This document shows, piece after piece, positions 1-5,480 of a DNA stretch of 5,480 bases. Each line of letters starts with the position of its first letter. Within the stretch, counting starts at the first letter, position 1. A program made the translations under genes and the position numbers. This stretch comes from Gammaproteobacteria bacterium (GTDB taxonomy: Bacteria; Pseudomonadota; Gammaproteobacteria; Pseudomonadales; Azotimanducaceae): contig JAPUJX010000169.1 of NCBI GenBank assembly GCA_027295975.1, forward strand, positions 1 to 5,480. Reading direction: 5' to 3'. The notes beneath the pieces are model-generated. The model had not been told where the DNA came from, searched no databases, and saw only the letters and a list, made by a program, of their open reading frames with translations.

Positions 1-1785
1 ATCCTGGGGGAAACCGTCGCTGATGATGAGCAACACCTTGAGGGCGTTGCCGGAGTTTAAGAGTTTGCTGGTCGCATGCCGGATCGCCGGGCCCATGCGA
101 GTGCTGCGTTTCGGTTTCATGCCTGCGATGGCGGCGAGCGTGCGCTGGGTGAAAGGTTCGTTCGGTTCCTTCGCAACATAGAACTCCACGCAGTTTCTCC
201 CATAACCGGAAAAACCGTAGATGCCGTAACTGTCGCCAAGCTGCTCGAGGGCGGCGGACATCACCAGCATGGATTCGCGCTGCACGTCGATGATGCGGCG
301 CCGTGGTTCCTCCTCGGTGCTGTAATCGGGAGAGTAAACATCGTCGTCATCGGAGAACGGGTCTCTCAAGTTAGGAACCCCGCCGTCGTCCGGCGGTGTC
401 GCAGGCCGCTCCGGCGGCTCGATGGGATCATCCGTGGATGCCGATAGATCCACGAGAAACGCCGCACAGACATCCCGATGCACGCGTTCGCGCCGGCTGT
501 AAACGCGATCGTCGGGCGTTTTCCCGGCACGCACATCCTGGCGGGCCTGGATCAACGCGTTGAAGTCGAGTTCGTCACCGTCCTGAACGCGGTATACGCG
601 CTGAAATGCCAGGGGTTTGATATTTTCCAGTTGGTGCTGCACCTGGTGGCGATGGGTGTCCACCACCTTTTTCAGCGCGCGTAGATCCGCCTCCTCCGCG
701 GGTGTCAACCGTTCTTCAAAGAGTCGACACCAACGGGGCAGGTAACGGTGAGTTAGATAGTTCCACTCGTCGTAACGGTAGCTGCGCGTGCCCGAGCGAT
801 TTTCACCCAGGGCATCGCGAATGGCGGAGCGTTCCATATCGATACGCCGCGACTGCATGTCGCGCTCGTTTTTGAGCGATCTCAAATCGATCGACTCTTC
901 GCGAATGTCGCCCTCGCCCAGGTTGTCACGCTGTTGCGCGTCAACCGCTTCGTCTTCGAGCATCTCGACCGTCAGGATCATTCCATCCATATCCGTCAGC
1001 TCTTCTTTCCAGTCTTCCAGCCGCGCTTCGCGTTGCAGCCAGTTGACAGGTGAATCGACGGGTTTTTCGAGGGGTTCGATTTCTATCCATTGAGGCAGGA
1101 GGTGGGAACAGTGTTCATAAACGCGAATGGCCGCCGCAGCCGAATCGTAAACGTCTGTATCGGCTTCGCGGACGTGATCGAGAAGTTCGATTGTTTCCGG
1201 TAACGAACCGCTTGCGTCCATTTCCGCAAGACTTGTTCTGGCCGCACCCTGGAGATAACACCGACCGGCATCGACGAGGGCAGAAAAAGTGTCGATGAAT
1301 CTGGGAGGATGCGCTGCCAGCAACTCGGCGTGGTAGTGGGCGAAGTGTTTTACCATGCCGGGATAGGAGCGTTGCACCTGTGCGTCTATTCGAGCGCCTT
1401 CGAAGAGTTCGAAGAGCGCATGAACGGCTCCGGGATGCTCGAACTGCCTGAACATCAGCTCGAAGTCAGCCACGCGAATACCGGGCTCCGGTGATGGGTC
1501 TGCGAGCGCCGCGATTCGTTGGCGGGCGATGGCGATGGAGAAGCGCAGCGTGCCGAACTCGCGAATACCGAGTTGCTGCATCACCAACACCCGGTAAGCG
1601 CCTCGTTCGCCGGTCGCTAGAATTTCCGGCAGGTAGAGGGTGTCGTTGGTCATGGCGGCGCCATCTTCCGCCACGCGTAGACGGCGACTGGTAAATTCGC
1701 TGGAGGGTTTCAGGTGGAAGTATCGCCCGGCGATGCCTTCGGCGAATAATCCCAGGCTAACCTCCACCTCGTTCAATTCAATCAT
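1..1785 (-). CDS. norD-like: NorD/CbbO-type VWA-domain activator protein (3' end outside window)
   Basis: The frame is open for 595 codons from ATG at 1785 to the left edge with no stop, so the C-terminus is missing. Residues 1 to about 440 are a mostly helical, charged region typical of NorD/CbbO proteins. The C-terminal part is a von Willebrand A domain with a complete MIDAS metal site: D446-L-S448-A-S450, T562 in TRMGPAIRHAT, and D590 in LLIISDG. In this family the VWA subunit bridges a partner MoxR ATPase to a client enzyme in the cytoplasm (NorD for nitric oxide reductase, CbbO for rubisco). Between the DxSxS loop and the next helix (about residues 452-500) lies a proline-rich then acidic stretch containing DDDD. 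The gene starts 15 bp after the ATPase stop and has no Shine-Dalgarno, so translational coupling is likely. From family lengths I infer about 80-110 residues are missing. The family call is firm; the client is unknown. Confidence 0.9.
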   Translation of the reverse strand, partial: MIELNEVEVSLGLFAEGIAGRYFHLKPSSEFTSRRLRVAEDGAAMTNDTLYLPEILATGERGAYRVLVMQQLGIREFGTLRFSIAIARQRIAALADPSPEPGIRVADFELMFRQFEHPGAVHALFELFEGARIDAQVQRSYPGMVKHFAHYHAELLAAHPPRFIDTFSALVDAGRCYLQGAARTSLAEMDASGSLPETIELLDHVREADTDVYDSAAAAIRVYEHCSHLLPQWIEIEPLEKPVDSPVNWLQREARLEDWKEELTDMDGMILTVEMLEDEAVDAQQRDNLGEGDIREESIDLRSLKNERDMQSRRIDMERSAIRDALGENRSGTRSYRYDEWNYLTHRYLPRWCRLFEERLTPAEEADLRALKKVVDTHRHQVQHQLENIKPLAFQRVYRVQDGDELDFNALIQARQDVRAGKTPDDRVYSRRERVHRDVCAAFLVDLSASTDDPIEPPERPATPPDDGGVPNLRDPFSDDDDVYSPDYSTEEEPRRRIIDVQRESMLVMSAALEQLGDSYGIYGFSGYGRNCVEFYVAKEPNEPFTQRTLAAIAGMKPKRSTRMGPAIRHATSKLLNSGNALKVLLIISDGFPQD

Positions 1786-1800
1786 GGGGGGGTGGGGCGA

Positions 1801-2643
1801 TCAGGGAAGGAGAGCATCAACGATGTCGGCGATTGCCTGCTGCACATGACCATCGTCGGACACCGCGTTGACGATGGCGATGTCCGCCGCGCGCCTCGGG
1901 GCGATGCCGTTGTTGATGAGTTCGCCGGTATACGCCAGAAGGCGGGTACTCACCCCCTCCTCAAAACCGTGTTCGCGAAGGTGTCTGACCTTTTCGCCGA
2001 TCGCCGCCAGGCGCTCGGCGATTTCCATGTCGACTCCGGATTCGTGGGCAATGATGACGGCTTCGTCGTTCCGGTCGGGGTAGTCGAAAGTCAGGCTGAC
2101 GAACCGCTGGCGGGTGCTCGGTTTCAAGTCCTTGAGCACGCTCTGGTATCCGGGGTTATAGGAAATCACCAACAGGAAATCGTCGTGGGCTACAACCAGC
2201 TCGCCGGTTTTGTCGATAGGAAGCAGGCGACGGTGATCGGTCAGCGAATGGATGAGCACGGTTGTGTCTTTGCGAGCTTCGACTATCTCGTCCAGGTAAC
2301 AGATAGCACCGCTGCGCACGGCCTGGGTCAACGGCCCGTCGCTCCACACGGTCTCGTCGCCTTTGAGCAGGAAACGCCCAACCATATCGGTAGCCGTCAG
2401 ATCCTCGTGGCACGAAATCGTCACCAGCGGCAACTTGATATCCACCTGCTGTTCTTCGCGATACAAAAGCCAGGTCATGTATTCGACAAACCGGGTTTTG
2501 CCACAGCCCGTTGGTCCTTTCAGCAGTACCGGCAAACGGGCTCGATACGCCGCCCTGAACAATTCGACTTCGTCGCCGAGGGAGAGATAGTAGGGTTTCA
2601 CGGCCAGGTAGGCGGGACCGATCAATTCGCGGTTTACAGACAT
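1801..2643 (-). CDS. norQ/cbbQ-like: NorQ/CbbQ-type MoxR-family AAA+ ATPase
   Basis: This 280-residue protein has the usual length for CbbQ/NirQ/NorQ/GvpN ATPases. The N-terminal [13 protein letters not shown] block (17-29) and [15 protein letters not shown] are characteristic. Walker A is G43-PTGCGK-T50, Walker B is CYLDEI with D118 and E119, sensor 1 is N163 in SYNPGY, and STRQRF (176-181) supplies arginine-finger candidates R178 and R180. These ATPases form cytoplasmic hexamers that use ATP hydrolysis to remodel or activate a client together with a VWA partner. That partner is encoded immediately downstream. The ATG at 2643 lies 27 bp after the VOC gene stop. Its ribosome site is poor (only GGT upstream), but the N-terminus matches the family length, so I keep this start. 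Sequence alone does not separate NorQ from CbbQ. Without norBC or rubisco next door, the client cannot be named. Confidence 0.95.
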   Translation of the reverse strand: MSVNRELIGPAYLAVKPYYLSLGDEVELFRAAYRARLPVLLKGPTGCGKTRFVEYMTWLLYREEQQVDIKLPLVTISCHEDLTATDMVGRFLLKGDETVWSDGPLTQAVRSGAICYLDEIVEARKDTTVLIHSLTDHRRLLPIDKTGELVVAHDDFLLVISYNPGYQSVLKDLKPSTRQRFVSLTFDYPDRNDEAVIIAHESGVDMEIAERLAAIGEKVRHLREHGFEEGVSTRLLAYTGELINNGIAPRRAADIAIVNAVSDDGHVQQAIADIVDALLP

Positions 2644-2670
2644 CTATTTACCATGAGCCGGTTTGGAATT

Positions 2671-3516
2671 TCATGCGGTGCTAAACCGCTCGTTACCCTT
2701 CTTGTAGGTGAAGAAGTTGACGGACGGATTACGGTTGACCAGCGACCGGCCACGCATTGCGTGGCTCATGGAACGGACCTCATGCTCCAGTTCCGTGAGC
2801 GTTTCTCCGGTATCCGGATCCACGATGGACTGGAAGCGGTACTGATACTGATTTGACTCTTCGGAGATCAGTTGCCTTTGGGCCAGGTAACCGTGCGGAC
2901 CGGAGAAGCTGGATACGTAAACGGCAATATGGTGACCGTCGTAAGCGGCGATTGGCTCATCGGTTTCGCTGAATATCAATTCCTGGTTGTAACCCATCTG
3001 GACGCGCACCGTGCCTGGCTCTTCGACAATCGGGCAACCCATCACCTGCTTGTAGAATCGACCGATTCCCGGTGTCGTATCGGGAGGCACCTGCATGTCG
3101 ATGTAGGGTATGCCGAGGTCCATGTCGGCGAACTTACCCGGACCGTAAGCGCGGATCTTGTTACCCCAGGGGCAGGTCACAGCGATGTAGTCGTCTCTTT
3201 CTTCCCAGGCGAACAGAGTATCCGCCATTGGTTTCGCGATGAATTTGAAACGCTTTTTCAAGTCGTCGAGGTCGGGTAATACGATGGCGATATGGCCCCG
3301 GAACACCTGTGCGGTGGCTTTCGGCAGGTGAAACTGCTGCTCACCGGCGTTGACCCACATGTTGAACGTACCGAAGTCGATGTACGGATCGCGGGTGAAT
3401 CCAAGTCCGGTTACGTAAAACAGAGCGGCAACACCCTGATCCGGCACGGTGAGATTTACGTGCTCGAGCAGTTGTACGTTACCCACATCCTCGCTGCTAC
3501 GGTCGTAGTCGCTCAT
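2671..3516 (-). CDS. Two-domain VOC-superfamily protein (glyoxalase/extradiol dioxygenase fold)
   Basis: The product is 281 residues from ATG 3516. I chose this start over an upstream TTG at 3576 because GAGGGA sits 7 nt before it. Two VOC modules are visible. The first (about 16-127) opens with LEHVNLTVPD and ends CPWGNKIRAYGPG. The second (about 136-250) opens with IPYIDMQVPP and ends DPDTGETLTELEHEVRS. Candidate metal ligands are H19 and H75 in module 1, where the usual Glu position is R122. In module 2 they are H196 and a glutamate in 242-246, while the usual first His position is Y138. The C-terminal tail has a conserved-looking VRSMSHAMRGRSLVNRNP segment (247-264). VOC proteins include extradiol dioxygenases, glyoxalases, isomerases and non-catalytic binding proteins, so the reaction cannot be assigned. 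It is the first gene of an operon with the NorQ/NorD-type pair and may be their client or a co-regulated enzyme (inference). Confidence 0.85.
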   Translation of the reverse strand: MSDYDRSSEDVGNVQLLEHVNLTVPDQGVAALFYVTGLGFTRDPYIDFGTFNMWVNAGEQQFHLPKATAQVFRGHIAIVLPDLDDLKKRFKFIAKPMADTLFAWEERDDYIAVTCPWGNKIRAYGPGKFADMDLGIPYIDMQVPPDTTPGIGRFYKQVMGCPIVEEPGTVRVQMGYNQELIFSETDEPIAAYDGHHIAVYVSSFSGPHGYLAQRQLISEESNQYQYRFQSIVDPDTGETLTELEHEVRSMSHAMRGRSLVNRNPSVNFFTYKKGNERFSTA

Positions 3517-3522
3517 CGTAGT

Positions 3523-3528
3523 TCCCTC
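3523..3528 (-). promoter_or_regulatory. Shine-Dalgarno for the VOC gene
   Basis: On the minus strand GAGGGA lies 7 nt upstream of the ATG at 3516. It is the only convincing ribosome binding site in this operon. It decides the start in favour of 3516 over the longer reading from TTG at 3576. Confidence 0.75.
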
Positions 3529-3546
3529 ATCCAGGCGTGAACCGAC

Positions 3547-3562
3547 CACTTTAATCAAAGTG
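3547..3562. repeat. Inverted repeat, candidate operator in the divergent intergenic region
   Basis: Perfect 6-bp arms CACTTT (3547-3552) and AAAGTG (3557-3562) flank a 4-bp spacer. The right arm with its preceding C (CAAAGTG, 3556-3562) recurs in direct orientation at 3574-3580, 18 bp further on. That is slightly under two helical turns. The position between two divergent genes, overlapping the best minus-strand promoter candidate, suits a regulator binding site. There is no T-run and the spacer is A/T-rich, so it does not look like a terminator. No regulator gene is in the window. Confidence 0.45.
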
Positions 3563-3576
3563 TCCGATCGATACAA
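3553..3576 (-). promoter_or_regulatory. Weak candidate sigma-70 promoter for the VOC-norQ-norD operon
   Basis: On the minus strand TTGTAT (3576-3571) could be a -35 element, with a -10-like TAAAGT about 17 bp downstream, inside the inverted repeat. The boxes match consensus at 3 of 6 and 4 of 6 positions, which is weak. The location about 40-60 bp before the start codon and the overlap with the repeat make it plausible. Confidence 0.25.
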
Positions 3577-3617
3577 AGTGCGCGCGGGCTCGATGGAAGC
3601 TCATACAGCCAACCCGT

Positions 3618-3623
3618 TATAGT
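3618..3623 (+). promoter_or_regulatory. Candidate -10 box for the rightward hydrolase gene
   Basis: TATAGT matches the -10 consensus at 5 of 6 positions and ends 7 bp before the ATG at 3631. Transcription from it would start at or next to the A of that ATG, giving a leaderless mRNA. This agrees with the lack of any Shine-Dalgarno there. No good -35 is visible at the expected distance (TGGAAG at best), so confidence is low. Confidence 0.3.
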
Positions 3624-3630
3624 GTGGCCT

Positions 3631-4728
3631 ATGAGCCAGGAAGACGAAACAGAGACTCTGCTCAACGCGACCACGGCACTGGTGCCGCCGCTGCTGACGG
3701 CGCTGGACGCCTTGAGCCACGCGGGACGCCACCTGCATCCGCCGAATCTCACCACCGTCGTGGGGAACATCATGCAGTTTCAGGAACCGTTGCGCCGTGG
3801 GCTCGAAACATTTGATACGGTGCCATGGCCAGACCATCTGCAACGATACCGCGAGCATCTGACCCGTTCGGCGGCTGAAGCGCTGCAGGCGTTTGACGGA
3901 CTTGCCGGGTGCACGACCCAGCGCAATCCCGCCATGGGCGCGTACCGGGCGATGAGTTACCACACCCGGGCGGTGGATGCCCTGTATCCGGTGTCGTTCA
4001 TGTTGCCGCCCGTCAGCCGATTTTTTCTCAATGAAAATTACCGGGAAAATCAACCTCTGCTGGAAAAACTCGCGGCTGCGGAAGTGACCCGGGAAGAGGT
4101 CGGCATTATCCACGCGGCCAACGAGTACACCGAACGAGGTGGTTTCTCGCTGTACGTACCCGAGTATTACGATGGCACCGAGATGATGCCCCTGGTGGTT
4201 GCCCTGCATGGCGGCAGCGGGCACGGGCGAAGCTTTCTGTGGACGTGGCTGCGCGATGCCCGCACCCGGGGGGTGATCCTCGTCAGCCCCACATCGCGAG
4301 AGGGCACCTGGTCGCTCATGGGCCCGGACGTGGACAGCGCGAACCTGGAAGCGATTGTGGCTCATGTCTGCCGGCAGTGGCAGGTCGATCAGAGCAGGAT
4401 GTTGATTACCGGCATGTCCGATGGCGGCACCTTCTCTTTCCTGAACGGGTTAGGCGAAGACAGCATATTTACCCATCTGGCGCCCGTCTCCGCAAGCTTC
4501 CACCCGCTGCTGTTGGAGGGTACCAGCGGCACGCGGCTGAAGAACTTACCCGTGTATCTGGTGCATGGAGTGTTGGATTGGATGTTCGAGATCGACATAG
4601 CGCGGGTTGCCGAGCAGGCGCTCACCGCAGCGGGAGCAGCCGTGACCTACCGGGAAATAGCGGATCTCTCCCACACCTACCCCCGGGAGGAAAACGCCCG
4701 GATTCTCGATTGGCTGATCGGCGGTTGA
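3631..4728 (+). CDS. Alpha/beta hydrolase, phospholipase/carboxylesterase type, with helical N-terminal extension
   Basis: From ATG 3631 the product is 365 residues. A GTG at 3622 would add three residues and overlaps the putative -10 box. The C-terminal half (about 165-365) is a serine esterase domain: oxyanion-loop HGGSGHG (193-199), nucleophile elbow G-M-S263-D-G, acid D316 in VHGVLDWMF, and base H348 in LSHTYP. The full triad is present and correctly spaced, so an active ester or thioester hydrolase is expected. It resembles the Abhydrolase_2/esterase group, which cleaves lysophospholipids or carboxylic esters. Residues 1 to about 160 are a mainly helical segment I do not recognise (it contains PPNLTTVVGNIMQF) and make the protein well over the usual 200-230 residues. 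There is no signal peptide, so it is probably cytoplasmic. The substrate is unknown. The next gene overlaps its stop codon. Confidence 0.85.
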   Translation: MSQEDETETLLNATTALVPPLLTALDALSHAGRHLHPPNLTTVVGNIMQFQEPLRRGLETFDTVPWPDHLQRYREHLTRSAAEALQAFDGLAGCTTQRNPAMGAYRAMSYHTRAVDALYPVSFMLPPVSRFFLNENYRENQPLLEKLAAAEVTREEVGIIHAANEYTERGGFSLYVPEYYDGTEMMPLVVALHGGSGHGRSFLWTWLRDARTRGVILVSPTSREGTWSLMGPDVDSANLEAIVAHVCRQWQVDQSRMLITGMSDGGTFSFLNGLGEDSIFTHLAPVSASFHPLLLEGTSGTRLKNLPVYLVHGVLDWMFEIDIARVAEQALTAAGAAVTYREIADLSHTYPREENARILDWLIGG

Positions 4729-5183
4729 CTACCGAAGTCATCGAGTTCCGCGACGAACTGGCGGGACGTTTTGCGGCACTCAACTATCAGTGGATCGAGC
4801 GCTACTTCAGGGTCGAGGCGGAGGACGTCAAGTCGTTGGAGGATCCCCGCGGCATAATCGACGGGGGAGGCCAGATATTTTTTGTGCTGGTGGATGGCGA
4901 TGTAGCCGGAACGGCCGCCATGTTGTTGCATACCCCGAACGTCTTTGAACTCGCCAAGATGGCGGTAAAGCCGGAGTTTCAAGGAAGAGGATTGAGCCGC
5001 CTGTTGATGGAGGCCTGTGTCGAGTTCGGGCGGGATCGGGGTGCATCGGAAATCATGTTGTTGACCAACGACCGGCTGGCGCCGGCAGTGGGGCTTTATG
5101 AATCGGCAGGGTTCGTCGCGACTGAACACTACACGGACGCGCGCTACGCGCGAGGCAACCTCGAGATGCGTCTGAAACTTTAG
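4725..5183 (+). CDS. GNAT-family N-acetyltransferase
   Basis: The product is 152 residues, a normal length for a single-domain GNAT. Motif A is clear: ELAKMAVKPEFQGRGLSRLL, with the acetyl-CoA pyrophosphate loop Q86-GRGL-S91. It is followed by the motif B region LAPAVGLYESAGF (118-130). Such enzymes transfer an acetyl group from acetyl-CoA to an amine of a small molecule or protein; the acceptor cannot be read from sequence. No ATG or GTG is available before the fold begins. TTG at 4725 overlaps the upstream hydrolase stop (TTGA) and is the most sensible start, with GGCGG directly before it as a poor ribosome site. Translation is therefore probably coupled to the hydrolase. The frame remains open further upstream, but that part is out-of-frame overlap with the hydrolase and not GNAT-like. 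Confidence 0.85.
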   Translation: MTTEVIEFRDELAGRFAALNYQWIERYFRVEAEDVKSLEDPRGIIDGGGQIFFVLVDGDVAGTAAMLLHTPNVFELAKMAVKPEFQGRGLSRLLMEACVEFGRDRGASEIMLLTNDRLAPAVGLYESAGFVATEHYTDARYARGNLEMRLKL

Positions 5184-5197
5184 CAGCTTCCCGTGGT

Positions 5198-5480
5198 TCA
5201 CCCCCCGGGGCTGATGGAGAAGTTCAACTTGCGCGCGCTTTGAAATGCCGGACGTTGATGGATGCGATCGCGATAGGGCTGAAACGTCTCGGAAAGGGGG
5301 ATGTCGTAGACGTCCGCCCAGTCGAGACAGGTGAGAAGCACCAGATCCGCGGCTGTGAAGTGATCTCCAAGGAGATAGGATCGCTCGGTCAGGTGACCCT
5401 CCGCTACCGCAACCTGCTTGTTGAATCCAGCGATGGCCGTCTCGATGGCTGCCGGTGCTTCCCCGTAAAGTGCCGCAAGA
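5198..5480 (-). CDS. Glutathione S-transferase family protein, C-terminal part (5' end outside window)
   Basis: The last 93 codons are present, read from the right edge (first whole codon at 5479) to TGA at 5200-5198. They form the helical C-terminal domain of a GST. YLLGDHFTAADLVLLTCLDWA contains the N-capping box and hydrophobic staple (F-T-A-A-D, T42 and D45 of the fragment) that seeds folding of helix 6. Then follows PYRDRIHQRPAFQSARKLN, the usual end of bacterial GSTs. The N-terminal thioredoxin-fold, glutathione-binding domain lies outside the window, so class and substrate cannot be judged. The gene converges on the GNAT gene, with 14 bp between the two stops and no obvious terminator hairpin. 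Confidence 0.85.
   Translation of the reverse strand, partial: LAALYGEAPAAIETAIAGFNKQVAVAEGHLTERSYLLGDHFTAADLVLLTCLDWADVYDIPLSETFQPYRDRIHQRPAFQSARKLNFSISPGG

Noticed and set aside
816..1566. Five copies of CGCGAAT (about 816, 900, 1122, 1473, 1560) as a possible uptake or regulatory repeat.
   Set aside because: All lie in the same reading frame of the VWA gene and encode Ile-Arg (ATT CGC). Codon preference explains them, and spacing is irregular.
1792..2856. Plus-strand open frame of 354 codons antisense to the ATPase and VOC genes.
   Set aside because: Its translation has no family character, while the opposite strand carries clear Walker and VOC motifs. It is a product of codon bias in the real genes.
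3517..3576. 20-residue longer VOC start at TTG 3576.
   Set aside because: It has no ribosome site and would run through the inverted repeat and candidate promoter. ATG 3516 has a good Shine-Dalgarno.
3601..4365. Minus-strand open frame of 254 codons opposite the hydrolase.
   Set aside because: Its translation is rich in His, Arg and Gln with no recognisable domain, and the plus strand encodes an esterase with a full catalytic triad.
4239..4724. Upstream extension of the GNAT frame to 314 codons.
   Set aside because: It overlaps the hydrolase catalytic domain out of frame and is rich in Arg, Gly and His with no fold signature. The GNAT fold begins only after 4725.
4677..5201. Minus-strand open frame of 174 codons opposite the GNAT gene.
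   Set aside because: It is a shadow of the GNAT coding strand and lacks family motifs.
5184..5210. Bidirectional terminator between the converging GNAT and GST genes.
   Set aside because: Only a CCCCGGGG self-complementary block (5203-5210) is present, inside the GST coding end, with no loop and no T-run.

Overview
The window reads as chromosomal DNA of a fairly GC-rich proteobacterium. A gammaproteobacterium is my best guess, based on the style of the NorQ/NorD-type proteins, the GST and the compact gene spacing. That placement is inference; no rRNA or marker gene is present. There are no tRNAs, insertion sequences, CRISPR arrays or recombinase genes. Nearly every base is coding.

Left two thirds (minus strand, about 3516 down to 1): an apparent three-gene operon in the order VOC-fold protein, NorQ/CbbQ-type MoxR AAA+ ATPase, NorD/CbbO-type VWA protein. 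The gaps are 27 and 15 bp. The VWA gene has no entry point other than its ATG at 1785. It stays open to the left edge, so its C-terminus lies outside the window. ATPase plus VWA pairs of this kind act as activation or metal-insertion machines for a client enzyme (cNOR for NorQD, rubisco for CbbQO). Neither norBC nor rubisco is visible here. Instead the first gene encodes a two-domain VOC (glyoxalase/extradiol dioxygenase fold) protein, a candidate client or partner.

Middle (3517-3630): a short divergent intergenic region. It holds a perfect 6-bp-arm inverted repeat, a third copy of the half-site, a good Shine-Dalgarno for the VOC gene, and a TATAGT box close enough to the rightward gene to suggest a leaderless transcript.

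Right third (plus strand, 3631-5183): an alpha/beta hydrolase of the phospholipase/carboxylesterase type with an unusual helical N-terminal extension. It is followed in a stop/start overlap by a GNAT acetyltransferase that probably begins at TTG. A convergent GST-family gene (minus strand, C-terminal part only) enters from the right edge and ends 14 bp from the GNAT stop. I see no functional link between these three genes and the ATPase operon beyond the shared divergent control region.
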